The notes beneath the pieces are model-generated. The model had not been told where the DNA came from, ran no database searches, and saw only the letters and a program-made list of their open reading frames with translations. From Cladophialophora immunda (Eukaryota; Ascomycota; Eurotiomycetes; Chaetothyriales; Herpotrichiellaceae), in assembly GCF_000835495.1 (NCBI RefSeq), contig NW_015622541.1, positions 3,410,001-3,474,000 on the forward strand: a stretch of DNA of 64,000 nt, read 5' to 3'. A program made the translations under genes and the position numbers. Shown in pieces: positions 21,145 to 32,500 of this stretch (positions are counted from its first letter, which is position 1; each line of letters opens with the position of its first letter).

Positions 21145-21812
21145 GGTTGACCACACGACTTGATGGGAATCAGCGTGCTTACCAATGCTGCCAGATATGT
21201 ACGCCGCCGCTGGTACCGGCGCAGTCGCGTCTAGATGGAGAAAGTGGTGAATTCATCATGGTGAAAGACAGGATCTGCCCCTCAACATTCAGATCTTGGA
21301 TTAACACGGAACCAGCTGGCGAAATGGCGAACTCTTTTGTCCTCTATGTCTCGAAGATACCCCCTATGTAGATTATGATGCGCTTAGCCCTCGCAGACGG
21401 TGGTAATGATGGGCGAAATGGCGAATTGATGGCGAGATGTTCAATCTAATACCAAATCCCGGTCAACTATGTATTATGAGTGCTTCCTATATCTTGTTTG
21501 TGCAGCCATTAAGTATGTGGACCTGGTCACCTTTGTCAAGGTGCAAACAACTGAAGTACGGTGGTCAAAGTGGAGGCGTCACCCACTGCGTGAATTCAGA
21601 CTCATCTTTCTGTCGCTCCTGGACACTTCTCTTCACTTCGAACTCTTGACTGCCTGGCTTCGGCCTACATATTTTCCGCGAGCGTTCTCGTGCCTCATGT
21701 CTTCTTTCCTGTCCATCACCGCCTCCTGAACTCGTATCAATTCGTTCGTCCAAACTGCTAGACTCCCGATCCTCCTGCCAGAGCGAAATCTCAAGACTCA
21801 CTTCCCGCCATC
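21145..21812. other. Intergenic
   Basis: A 668-base region between the MARVEL gene and the F-box-like gene, both on the plus strand. I see no coding region or recognisable element. The last 100 bases before 21813 are the likely leader. Confidence 0.55.
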
Positions 21813-22651
21813 ATGGCCCTGATGCCGCCGCAACAGCCGCCAGGGCAATCCGGAGATAAACCATGCGCGTTCCTCACCATTCCGACAGAGTTACGGATCA
21901 AGATCTACGACTTGGTCTTCGATAAAGTGGAGATTGAAATGCGACCAGAGCCGATGCCCTTGATATACTCCAGGGGTGAATCTTCCGTAGCCTTCAAATC
22001 CCCGTTTCCTTTGGCTCTGCTACGAGTCTGCAAAAAGGTCAGAGAAGAGGCTCAGCCCATTGCCAACAAATGTCCCATCTTCTGCAGTGGCTCACAACCC
22101 CCAATTGGAATTCCAGCTTTCAAGGGAAAGCCACAGAAGTGGATGCAACGGATCACCCAGATGACAATCTCAACTTTTGAAGTGAACATTGAACAGTGGT
22201 TGGACCCTTTAGGCCGGCCGTTCTACCCAGCATTGAAGCTTGTTCTGCTTGGAACCTATCCAGATGGTAAATGTATTGTGCGACCCTCGTTGATACCAGG
22301 CACGACATACATCACGGCAGTGCTCAGCGGCAGATCACAGTCAAATGAGACCAACATTCTTTCTGCGGCACTGACCAGCCGCTGGTTTACGAGACATTTG
22401 AACTTGGACAAGACCAAATCCCTCATCGAACGATGCCATGTCACTGTCAAGATCCCCTGTAAATTAACTATACATTCATCTCATCCAAGAACCCATCAGA
22501 GGCATTATGCTGATGTCGCAGAAGGAGTGAGTCACCTTTACCTTTCATGTCTGACTCATAGCTCACTCTCTCGCAGGTGATGGTCTGCAACGCGAGCGGC
22601 ATAACCTTGAAGGAAGTCCGAGATCTCAGACGGGACAGCGAGAAGTGGTGA
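21813..22651 (+). CDS. F-box/2EXR-like hypothetical protein
   Basis: Exon 1 (21813-22526) and exon 2 (22577-22651) join in phase 0 across a GTGAGT...CAG intron, giving 262 residues that end SEKW. The N-terminal FLTIPTELRIKIYDLVFDKV followed by LALLRVCKKVREEAQPI is typical of a very large family of fungal proteins with a degenerate F-box/2EXR motif. Biochemical roles are mostly unknown; some F-box members recruit substrates to SCF ubiquitin ligases. Without the intron the frame would run to 22580 with an unlikely Ser/Leu-rich end, which supports splicing. Confidence 0.72.
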
Positions 22652-24158
22652 TGGCTTGATGGTGACGGCCGTGACACGGAAGGGTGATCTGAACTGGATT
22701 GGATTGGTATTGGCGACGGTTGCAGAAGGCTGGTAACATCCCACTGGAGGCTGGCTGAAGACGTGACACGGGATCCCGTGCTATTGGCAGAAATCACTGG
22801 GTTAATGGGCAAACAATCGTATCTTGCAGAAGGAGGGATCAGGCTTTGAAGCTCTCCGAGTCCACCTCGTCAGCCGATTCCAAGGAGTCGACGAGATTAG
22901 ACCTTCCCAGCTTAGGAACAACGTGGAATCAAGCGACAAAAACTCAGAATAACCCAACAGCTGAATCAACAAGTATCTCTCCTTGCGTCCTTGAGCTTCT
23001 GAAACTCCTGCTCTCTTGACCGTCTCCAGGAGGTACAGGTATCTGAATCCCTTGTCAGCCCTTCTCGGCCGTTGTGCCGGATTGTATCTTCGGCGTCGAC
23101 GTGAACAGTATGTTATGGTGCTGAGAGTGTGGTTGAAGGACTGGTGCGAATCCGATCCTCCATCTTCGTCGTCTATTCTAGCCATCACATTCTGCAGTCG
23201 ATATTCGGGGCAGATTCCAGCTCTAACCTGCGCCTTTGCCGCAATGACACCGCTCTCAACCGTCTTCTCGTCCCTCTGGCCAAGAGTGACGTAACGTCTC
23301 AGGCATCCAAGGCTTAGCAGCCCTCAAAGGCTGACACGGTCGGTTCAATATCCCACAGGAAGAACTTCCAGATCCCGCCGAGCAGGCCAAGGCTGATCTC
23401 CGCCCTTGGCATCCACCGGGCACCTTGGCAAGGCATTCCCGCTGTTACATTCTTGGCCGGCATTCATCTCCTTTCCTCCACCTTAGCATTCCCCGCCGCT
23501 GCTGTATGTCTGGTTGAATTTCTGATGGCGACTGCCAGGCCATCCACAATATTTGCTAATCTACTGGCAGAAGCGACAGTGACTGCTGGGGAGCCGAGCT
23601 ATTCCTTGAGGAGGCTTCCGTCCAGGCTCTTTCAAAGCTGCTGACCGAGTCCTCACGTTGAGCTCGGTATTCGACCCTTGATAGCCCACGAGCTCATTCC
23701 GACACTTGAATCGGCCTATGGCATCATTCACTGCAAGGTTATTGAGACGCAATTCTGGGCAATGTCGAATGACATCTGCCAAACTCCACCCGCATTTCTT
23801 GCTCTTGGTGTGGTGGAGATTTCTCCGCTGCCAAGGGCTTTGCCTGCAGGTGGAGGGTTGCCCACAGTGCTTGCAGCAGAGAATCTGCCCTACAGAAGCA
23901 CAATACCTGCCACTGAATGGGCGGATCGGCCCCCGACCTCACTGGGGGCCTCGACGCAAAGTTTCTGTGGTTCAAGAGACGATGTCACCGCAGCCTGTAT
24001 GCATTTCTGTGGACTTGATCGGCGCGCGGGGTTCTCGTGACTGAACGGATGGTCGATGTATTTGAAACAGACAGGCCCCAATGCTCCCTCTGGTGAATTC
24101 CTCAATCCTGAAGTATCAGGGAGATACACGTACAGTCTCGGACCGCTAACGCACCAAC
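22652..24158. other. Intergenic, no gene seen
   Basis: A 1.5-kb stretch between the F-box-like gene and the sugar transporter. Several 60-130-codon frames exist on both strands (for example about 23016-23294 plus and 22802-23188 minus) but overlap in conflicting frames and show no domain. It must include the transporter promoter. Confidence 0.5.
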
Positions 24159-26567
24159 ATGTCGGACCCCAAGAGTGTTGACAGCTTCGACAACAGGCGC
24201 AGCGTGGATCACCATGAGAAGTCTCCAGGCCCGGAACGCCGGCGCTCGTCCATAGCGGATCTCAACAGAAACAAGAACTTGGATGCAAAGTACGCCGCGC
24301 TCTTGGTGTTCGGATCTTTTGGCTAAGCTTCGACAGGATCTCAAATCCTCTCGCTGATATCCCGCAGGAAGAGTTGTTGGCTGACGTAAGGAACCTCCGT
24401 TATTCAGTATCAGCCACAACTGACATACTGTGACCTCCAGGTTGAAGATTTCGCAAACCGTGCTGGCCTGAGTTCCGAAATCGAGCTGATCAAAAAGGGC
24501 GCCTTGGTCGCCCAGAACCCCGCCCAGTTTGAGAATCTCGCTTTTCTTACCGAGGACGAGAAAGACGCTCTTCGTACAGAGGTCTCACGCAAATGGAAAC
24601 ATCCCTGGAAGCTCTATATGACCGTCATCGTCTGTTCCATCGGCGCCGCCGTCCAAGGCTGGGATCAGACCGGAACCAACGGTGCCAATCTGTCGTTCCC
24701 GGAAGCCTTCAACCTCGATACACCAGAAGGGCAGCCCGGCTACGAGAGAGACTTCTGGATCATCGGGCTCGTCAACTCGGCGCCTTACATCGGCAGCGCC
24801 TTTCTGGGCTGCTGGCTGTCTGATCCGTGTAACTACTACCTAGGCCGCCGAGGCACCATCTTCACCTCAGCTATCTTTCTGATTGCAACCCCGATTGGTG
24901 GTGCCTGTTGCCAGACCTGGGAACAGTTGCTTGCCACGCGGATCGTCATGGGCATCGGTATGGGTTTGAAGGGTGCCACGACACCGGTGTTCGCTGCTGA
25001 GAACTCTCCCGCCGCCATTCGAGGGTAAGTTTCTGTCATTCTGAAAGACTGGATTGGGGAAGCGCTGCTGTCGGGTCAGTCAATGCTGGCATAGCTCCTG
25101 TAGCTGACGTTTGGTCACAGCGCCCTTGTCATGACATGGCAATTCTGGACAGCTTTCGGGATATTTCTGGGCACTGCGTTCAACCTGGCCGTCTGGGATG
25201 CCGGCGATATCGGCTGGCGTCTTCAGCTCGGTTCCGCCTTTATTCCTGCCATTCCTCTTGCTGCTATGGTCTTTTTCTGCCCGTAAGTCTACTCCCTGCA
25301 GCCTTGTTTCTGACGCTACCCGAGCTTTCACGCTCTAGCTCCGCTTGCTTCCCCCCAACGAATCTAACACCTCACTCAAATAGAGAGAGTCCGAGATGGT
25401 GCATCAAGCACGGCAAAGTGGGCAAAGCATATCAATCTCTCCTCAAACTCAGGAACCACCCTCTCCTCGCCGCGAGGGACTTGTACTACATCAGTACCCA
25501 GATCGAGATCGAGCATGACATCGTCGGCGAATCGACCTACGTCTCGCGATTCATGCAGCTGTTCACCATGCCTCGCGTGCGTCGCGCCACCCTGGCTTCC
25601 TTCACGGTCATGATCGCGCAGCAAATGTGCGGCATCAACATCATGGCTTTCTACTCCTCGACCATCTTCCGCGAGGGCGGGGCGTCCGACTTCGAGGCGC
25701 TGTTGGGCTCCTTCGGTTTCGGGGCCGTCAACTTCCTCTTCGCCATCCCGGCGTTCCTCACGATCGACACCTTCGGTCGACGCGCCCTGTTGCTGTTCAC
25801 GTTCCCGAATATGGCCTGGACGCTCCTCGCCGCAGGGTTTGCATTCTACATCCCGCGGTCGAGCAGTGCTCACCTGGGCGTCATCGCACTGTTTGTGTAC
25901 CTCTTCGCCGCGTTCTATTCGCCTGGCGAAGGTCCCGTGCCATTCACATACTCAGCCGAGGTCTTTCCGCTGTCGCATCGCGAGGTGGGCATGGGCTGGG
26001 CGGTCGCGACGTGCCTCTTCTGGGCCGCGGTGCTGGGCCTAACATTCCCCAAGATCCTCGAAGCATTCACTCCAACAGGCGCCTTTGGGTTCTTTGCAGG
26101 CCTGAACATCTTGGCCCTGATCATGATTTTCTTCTGGGTCCCCGAGACAAAGGTAAGCTACGCGCCCTGAGATCCCGAGACCCTTAGCCGCCCCCTCCCC
26201 TTAAATGCATTCCGTCATGAGCCAATGAACCCTGTATGACGTTTCATGCTTTATCGCAATCCATCCCGGGAGCATTGTGTCGCTAATCACCACGACGTTT
26301 TTCTTTGCGCAGCAACGCACGCTCGAAGAACTAGACTACATCTTCGCCGTCCCCACCCGCCGCTTCATGTCCTACCAGACGAGCACCTGGCTGCCGTGGT
26401 TCATCAAGCGCTACGTCTTCTGGCAGAAGTCCGCCGAGCTGAAGCCCCTGTACACCTTCGAGGCCGGCATCGTCCGGGACATCCGCCAGCAGCGCCGCGA
26501 CATGCGCGAGCACGAGGAGGTGGAGAGGGCGGCGAGCATCTCGCGCGAGGCGGCCAAGACGGCCTGA
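24159..26567 (+). CDS. MFS sugar/polyol transporter
   Basis: Six exons (24159-24289, 24337-24385, 24441-25024, 25121-25282, 25384-26152, 26313-26567) with consistent phases, including a 49-base exon 2. The product is about 650 residues with 12 membrane helices and a long N-terminal cytoplasmic part. Sugar-transporter marks are [14 protein letters not shown] in helix 1, YYLGRRG, PESPRW after helix 6, [17 protein letters not shown] in helix 7, [19 protein letters not shown] in helix 10 and VPETK. It is a plasma-membrane, probably proton-coupled, hexose or polyol carrier; the sequence alone does not fix the sugar. Intron 5 is longer (160 bases) than the rest. Confidence 0.92.
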
Positions 26568-27208
26568 GTCGGCGAGACAAGACGGGGTTTGGTTCAGGAT
26601 GAGGCCTCATGGGGTGTTGGCGACAGTGGGATGGATTTCGGGGAAAGAAATGGAAGTGGGTTTTCCAGTCTCTGAATGGTTCTGCACAGCACAGGATGTG
26701 TATCTTTGTATGTTATGTGCTCGAAGCAAGTGATCTCGGCGCCAAGAGCGGTGGTTTCATGCATCATCGCGGCTAGCTGCTCGTGCAGAGAAGATGTATT
26801 GTCGAACGAGACCGAGAACGAGAACGCATCACCATATTTACATACAATGTTGAGTTTTCTTGAACTCTTTCAGATGAAACAAGCAATCAATCAACGCAAA
26901 GGCCAAGCATATTGCGCTTCTGGACTCAACGGCTCCAAGCACAATGCTGGAGATGTACTCCATATATATATCTGAAGTCGCCGCAATCTCAGACACACTG
27001 CATGGGATCGTCCTGACCTGGTACGGATCGGACTGGAAGACAGGCGATGATTGTATTCCATTGTGAGCTATGTATAGTGGTTGAGCAAGTCAAATGAAAA
27101 ACCCAAAAAGCAGCACAAGAACGAGTCTCTCCCTCTCACTCTCACACCGATCCTCCGACACCCACCGTGGAAAGCTCTTCGCGACCGATCGGGAGCCGAG
27201 CAATGTGT
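26568..27208. other. Convergent intergenic spacer
   Basis: A 641-base gap between convergent stop codons of the sugar transporter and the lactone oxidase. It holds AT-rich patches (for example CATATATATATC near 26961) fitting 3' ends. No gene was seen. Confidence 0.55.
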
Positions 27209-29095
27209 TTATTCTCCACCTTCCTCCTTGACGGCGTAGACGCTCGCCTCGCCTTTGGCCATGTAGTCGAACGACTCCTCACTCGTGGTGGTCGCGGGGG
27301 GACTTGGGGTCTCGTCGCCGCCGACCTTCTTGTTGTTGTTGTCTCCCATTTCCACGCCGAGATCTCTGGAGTCGTTGTCATCATCTCCTTCAGCTGCCAC
27401 CGCCGACGAAGTCTGCCTTCCTTCCCACAAGATACCATCCCCAAATCCCCAGCCGAGCCCCTTCTTGGTCCGGCGGACTTCTTCTTCCATCAGCGGTAGT
27501 CCGGATCCGCTCACGGCTTTCCCGCCGGTGGCTGTTGTCGTCGCCGTCTTCAGAGGGAGATTCCGCTGGTGCCACTCCCCCAGGAACATGCCCTCGGGGT
27601 CACTTTCGTCCCTGATTTTCATGAACTCGCGCATATCGTCGCCGTACGCCTTGGTGATATACCCGCCTGCCGTGTCCGAGAAATTCTTGGCCCAGTGCGG
27701 CTTCCCGCCTAGCTCGCGCATGAGGTATTCAAAAGCTTCGTAGTACGTGGCGTGACAGGGCGGGTCGCGGCCGTAGGGCCGGTATAGTGTGGCGTTCAGG
27801 TATAGCGTCGGGCCGTCGGGGACGGTAGGGTCGAGGTACGGTCGCACGCCGGAACGATTGGGTATGTCCTGGCCGGTATGGGCGACGCGGACTTCCACGG
27901 GGCAATGCACCCAGATTCCTTTACTGGAGACGGGGATGCGCGCGGCGGCATCGTCATGGTTGATCCACGCAGAGAGCCGGGTGATCGCCTCGGGGCCCTT
28001 GTCCAGCGGCAAGGCCCATTCGTTGACAAACTGGGAATAGAGGCAATCCATGAGCAGGCCCTCGCGGGCGGGCTGCACCGCGGACATGACAAAGCTGCCC
28101 GGTTTGAAGCCATATTGCATGCCGAAAACGAACCATTCTATCCACGGCAGAATGCGCGGGAAGGTGTTGGACAACCAGAGCAGATTATGATAGACGTAGT
28201 AGCCGAACATACCCCCATAGAAAGTGGTGTTCGGTGGGCGACTGGGGGAATCGGTTCGTGAACCGCGCCAGATCACGGCGCGATCGAGGTAAGGAAGCCA
28301 CCAAACCCGCGTAAATTCGTCCTTCGTCCAGAGATCCGTGTTCCACGAGTCCAGAACGGAGCTCAAGGTGTGAAGGGATTGAGACCAGGAAATCTTGAAG
28401 TCTGGGACGGCTTGGACCGTTATCTCGACGATGATACCCAAGGCTCCCAGCGAGAGAAGACCGGCCCGAAAGAGTTCAGGATTTTTGGTCGCCGAGCATG
28501 TGACTAGTTGCGAGTTGGAGAGAAGGATCGTCAAGGACGTTATAGATTCCGAGATCAAGCCGTGCTTGAGACTTGAACCGTGCGTCCCTGTTGATATGAC
28601 TCCCGCGACCGACTGGACGTCGATAGAACCCAAGTTGGGCATCGTATAGCCATCCTTGGCCAGTTCGGTGTTCAAATCATGCAGGGAGATGCCAGCCTGG
28701 ATGCGATAGAGGCCGCCAGTGCCATCGACTCCCTTCTCCAAGACCTGATTGAGGTTGTCGAGGTTAACTAGCCAAGACGACGTACATGTGAGGTCGGATG
28801 GCGAGTGCCCGAAGCCCGTCACACAGATGCGTTTTCGACATCGTCGCGCTAGGGTGACGATTTTCTGTAGCTCGGGGACTGTAGCTGGCTGAAAGTACAG
28901 CTCCGGGCGCGAGAAGAATGTCTGCGCCCAGGTGTGATGCAGATAGCGGGCTTTGGGGTTGAACGGGACGGAGTCATTGAGCCGAGACAGCTCGCGCTGA
29001 AGTTTGGGGTCCAAATTGAGAGTGGCGGTGGGACCCTTGGAGACGACAGAGGTGTTGGGTTTCGTCTGAGGGAGATTTCCAGCCGCCCAATCCAT
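27209..29095 (-). CDS. ALO1: D-arabinono-1,4-lactone oxidase
   Basis: A single-exon protein of 628 residues from ATG 29095; the open frame continues to 29296, but the longer start adds an unconserved Ser/Cys-rich leader. The N-terminal FAD-binding PCMH domain has the VTGFGHSPSD motif (the His is the usual covalent FAD site), ISTGTHGSS and GALGIIVEITV. The C-terminal ALO domain has KPHWAKNF and ends near FLGEWHQRNL. The enzyme makes dehydro-D-arabinono-1,4-lactone, the last step of D-erythroascorbate synthesis, usually at the mitochondrial outer membrane. A hydrophobic stretch (YGGMFGYYVYHNLLWLS) is typical. Odd: about 100 extra C-terminal residues, rich in D, N, T and E. Transcription converges with the sugar transporter. 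Confidence 0.93.
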   Translation of the reverse strand: MDWAAGNLPQTKPNTSVVSKGPTATLNLDPKLQRELSRLNDSVPFNPKARYLHHTWAQTFFSRPELYFQPATVPELQKIVTLARRCRKRICVTGFGHSPSDLTCTSSWLVNLDNLNQVLEKGVDGTGGLYRIQAGISLHDLNTELAKDGYTMPNLGSIDVQSVAGVISTGTHGSSLKHGLISESITSLTILLSNSQLVTCSATKNPELFRAGLLSLGALGIIVEITVQAVPDFKISWSQSLHTLSSVLDSWNTDLWTKDEFTRVWWLPYLDRAVIWRGSRTDSPSRPPNTTFYGGMFGYYVYHNLLWLSNTFPRILPWIEWFVFGMQYGFKPGSFVMSAVQPAREGLLMDCLYSQFVNEWALPLDKGPEAITRLSAWINHDDAAARIPVSSKGIWVHCPVEVRVAHTGQDIPNRSGVRPYLDPTVPDGPTLYLNATLYRPYGRDPPCHATYYEAFEYLMRELGGKPHWAKNFSDTAGGYITKAYGDDMREFMKIRDESDPEGMFLGEWHQRNLPLKTATTTATGGKAVSGSGLPLMEEEVRRTKKGLGWGFGDGILWEGRQTSSAVAAEGDDDNDSRDLGVEMGDNNNKKVGGDETPSPPATTTSEESFDYMAKGEASVYAVKEEGGE

Positions 29096-29541
29096 GGCTA
29101 TCGGCACAAGGCGGCACGAAGACTTCTGAGAAGTCAGTGGCAAGGAATCGGTGCCTACATTCGAGGTGGTTTGATGCGACGGGCAGAAGGAAAGAAAAGA
29201 TGCCAAGCAGCCTCGGGAGGAATCTAGACTCCAATGACGAATCTCATTACCTAAGCACGCTGCGATTGGACGACAATTGACGACAACAATCTCCATTGTA
29301 GTACGGGGAGTTCACCTTTCCCCAAGTTCATGTATCAAGCACATAATCCTCCGATCGAAAGTTGGCCCGTCCTCTTCACCTTGGGACGCATCAATTGAAG
29401 TCTGCCAGAACTCCTCGTCATCCAAATGGCAGAAAGCAAGTGTATGCCATGAGCCCGAAGCAGCGCCCCCAAGATTCGTCCGAATGATCGTCCTCGAAGA
29501 AATCCTCCTCAAATCCCAGTCATCAATCCGCCGTCATCCGT
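29096..29541. other. Intergenic: lactone oxidase promoter
   Basis: A 446-base gap upstream of the lactone oxidase and downstream of the DUF4045-gelsolin gene, both on the minus strand. The first 200 bases are open in the oxidase frame but were not taken as coding. Confidence 0.5.
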
Positions 29542-32500
29542 TTACACGGTGATCCCCAGTTCTTGTATCACTTCATCAACTCGTACGCACACTTGTTCGT
29601 CTCGAGAAGCTGATCTTTCCGGCCGCCATTTCCGGAAGACCGATTTGATGTTTTCCGGAGGATCTCCCATCACCACATAACAACTAGGCAAAAGGGGTCT
29701 ATCCTGAACAGAGGGAGACAGAACAGCGATTTCCTGCGCGACCTGTACAGCCGTCACGAACTCGGCAGGCTTTTTGGCCGATCCACCAACGAGGCTGTTA
29801 TAAATGTCAGCACAGCTCTCAATTGGGAAGTAAAATGCGACCGAACTTACACATAGAGCTCCCCATAGGTGTCAAGGATGTGGATGTGGTTGGCGTCAAG
29901 GTCCTTCTGATTGAAAGGGGCAATTTCGTCCACCAAGGCCCTGACAGGTTGCTTTGGCGGGGATGCCGCCCTCAAGCCCCAGAAGCCGCCGGACGATTTC
30001 GGGCGGTCGTGCTCGACGCGGTATAATCTGGGGGCATGACCGCAAAGTTGGCTTGTCTGGTTGCGTGTTCGAGAGGCCACCCGCTTGCCCGGACGTGGCG
30101 GGAAAGCTTCCCAGAAGCTGGCGGGCTCTTCACCTTCCGAGACTTCTTCAATCTCGCCCGTGAGGCCCATGTCCATGCCGATCAACCTCGCGCATCCCAC
30201 ATCTTCTGGGTTACTGCCTTTCCCTTTCCAGAGATAAAGTTTCCCGAACTTGGCGGATATTAGAAACGGTAGCCCGGAAGCCAGGCTGTCAGCAGACAAA
30301 TCGACCTCGTCGAAAGCAACATGTCCAAGATGTCGTCTGCCACACAGCATATATAAAGCCGCTGACTTGTTCTTCCGGACTATGACGATCCCGCCCAGAG
30401 CTTGGAAAAACTCGGAACTCTCTTTGCCTTGCTTTACTACCTCAAGTTTGGCGTTGTTTTCGCGAGCCACTTTTCTGCAAAACAGCTGAGCATCCTCCAC
30501 AGCAGCCTCGGGGACCTCGTCACCACACCAGAGATATACTTCGGCACATTTTGAGCCGCTGGGTGATTCCATTGAATGTACACAGAGGTACATGCAGTCT
30601 TCGAAGAGTATGTGTTCCTGTTGAGGGGGCATGGTTGATCTCTTTCCATCGCCGGATACTTCCCAAATCTGCTTGCCCAGAGTCTTGGACTTTTCTGCGG
30701 TATTGTTCTGAGAGGACAAGAAAGCGTGTGTGTCAAATTCTGCTTTGTCCCTTGCTTGGGGCAAAACTCCAAAGAAGCTTTCAAAGTGGGGTTTCACCGA
30801 GCGCGCAGACTTTGTGGGGGACGCAGGACTCCTAAAGGATGTAGCTGATTTGGTCGTTGCGGTCTCTGGCTCAGGCGGAGGCGTTAACTCGGGTGTAGCC
30901 GCTGGCTTCTTGGAGGCAGACGCAAGCTGCAGGCCAAGGCCATTGGCTCTAGACGAAGTGAATGATGATGGCTTTCTCGAGCTGTCAACTTCAGGCTTTG
31001 GTTCTTTGGGCGTATTGATCTTGAATTTGTTGGGCGTCAAGGGTGAATTCACCGCAAGTGGCGGCGAAAGCGGTCCATTCTTTCTTGGGCCATCAAATTG
31101 GGACGGAGGCGACACAACTTGTGCACGGTCGGCTAGAACTTCGAACTTCTTCGGCGTCGAGGGTTTGGCTTGCGGCGGCTGGTGAACATGCTTCGGTGGC
31201 AATACAGGATTTGAAACTTTTCTTAGCTCTGCAGATTTATCGGGCTTAACTGGAGCCGGCTCATCGGTCACATGAGCTGACAATGCGGAATTCGATGTTT
31301 TCCTCAACTCTGCAGACTTGTTGGCAACAGCTGGTTTTGGTTTTGGACTCACGTCTGACTCTACCACAGGCTTCGGCCCAGCGGGAGCAGACTCTCCGAC
31401 AGCTTTTTCAGCTGGCTTCTGCTTCTCCAATCCAGACCTAGGCTGCGATGGTGAGTCTTCGACGGGCACACTTGGCTTCTTCTCCTCGACTTCTGTCATG
31501 GGCTTGCTGGAGATCGACCTCGATTGAAACGGCCGCAGGGGGACAGTGCTGCTTGTAACAGAGAATTTTTGGTCGGACGAGATTGAATGTGGGACGGTGG
31601 CAGCACCGGCGCCAGAGCTCAATGCAGGCGTTTGAACACCAGCTGCAGCGGGCCTTTTTGAGGATGAGCCGCTCTTGGGCGCTCTTCTCTTCGGGCCCTT
31701 AGCCCGAGCCTTTGTCATATGGGTTAGCTCCGAATCATGGTCATTCGTGCTCTCCCGTGGCGTCGTGGTAGTATCTCGGGCTTGTATTACGCCCGCTCCA
31801 TTGGATGACGCCTCACCGGGGGGTTTGGGACTACCACTTCGCGATAAAATGCCAGCAAGTGCAGGATTGAGGCGAGCAGCAAGTTTGCTATTTTCTGGTG
31901 CTCTTGCTTTAAAAGCTGACTCTATCGCAGGGACGACCTCAGCTGAAGATGTGTCCGCCTTTGGCTGACTGTTGTCGCTGCGGGTTTCTGAGGTTGCCTT
32001 GACCGGAAAGACAGTCGTCGAGATAGATTCAACCTTCTCGGGTTTGACCATAGCCGGTTTCTGTACCGAGATCGGGGCAGGAGGCGTGCGTACAGATGCA
32101 TTCTCCTTCTCTGTCGCTGGCTTGGCAGAAACACTCTGAGGTTTCGACGTGGAAACCACGGGCTTGACAGGTAGATCAATCGGTTTCTTCACCTCGATCT
32201 TTTCACTGGACGGACCGGTTTTATGTAATGTCATACGCCTTGCCAGTGCCTCAGGGACGACCTGAGCCGGCTTTTCAAGAGGACTAGGCGCGTCCGGACG
32301 TTTTCCAATCGAACCGCCCCCGGTCTTCATAGCCTCCTTCTTCTGCAAAATGCTTTCTTTGAATTCATCAACCCGCTTGGTCTTCTGTGGCCCGCCTGTC
32401 AGAGTCAGCCCCGCCTTGCCTTTGGTGATATTGTCTTTCAATAAGTCGGGAGCGACATAATTCTGGGTTTGCGTCCTCTTCAGTTTTCCGAAGACGGCTT

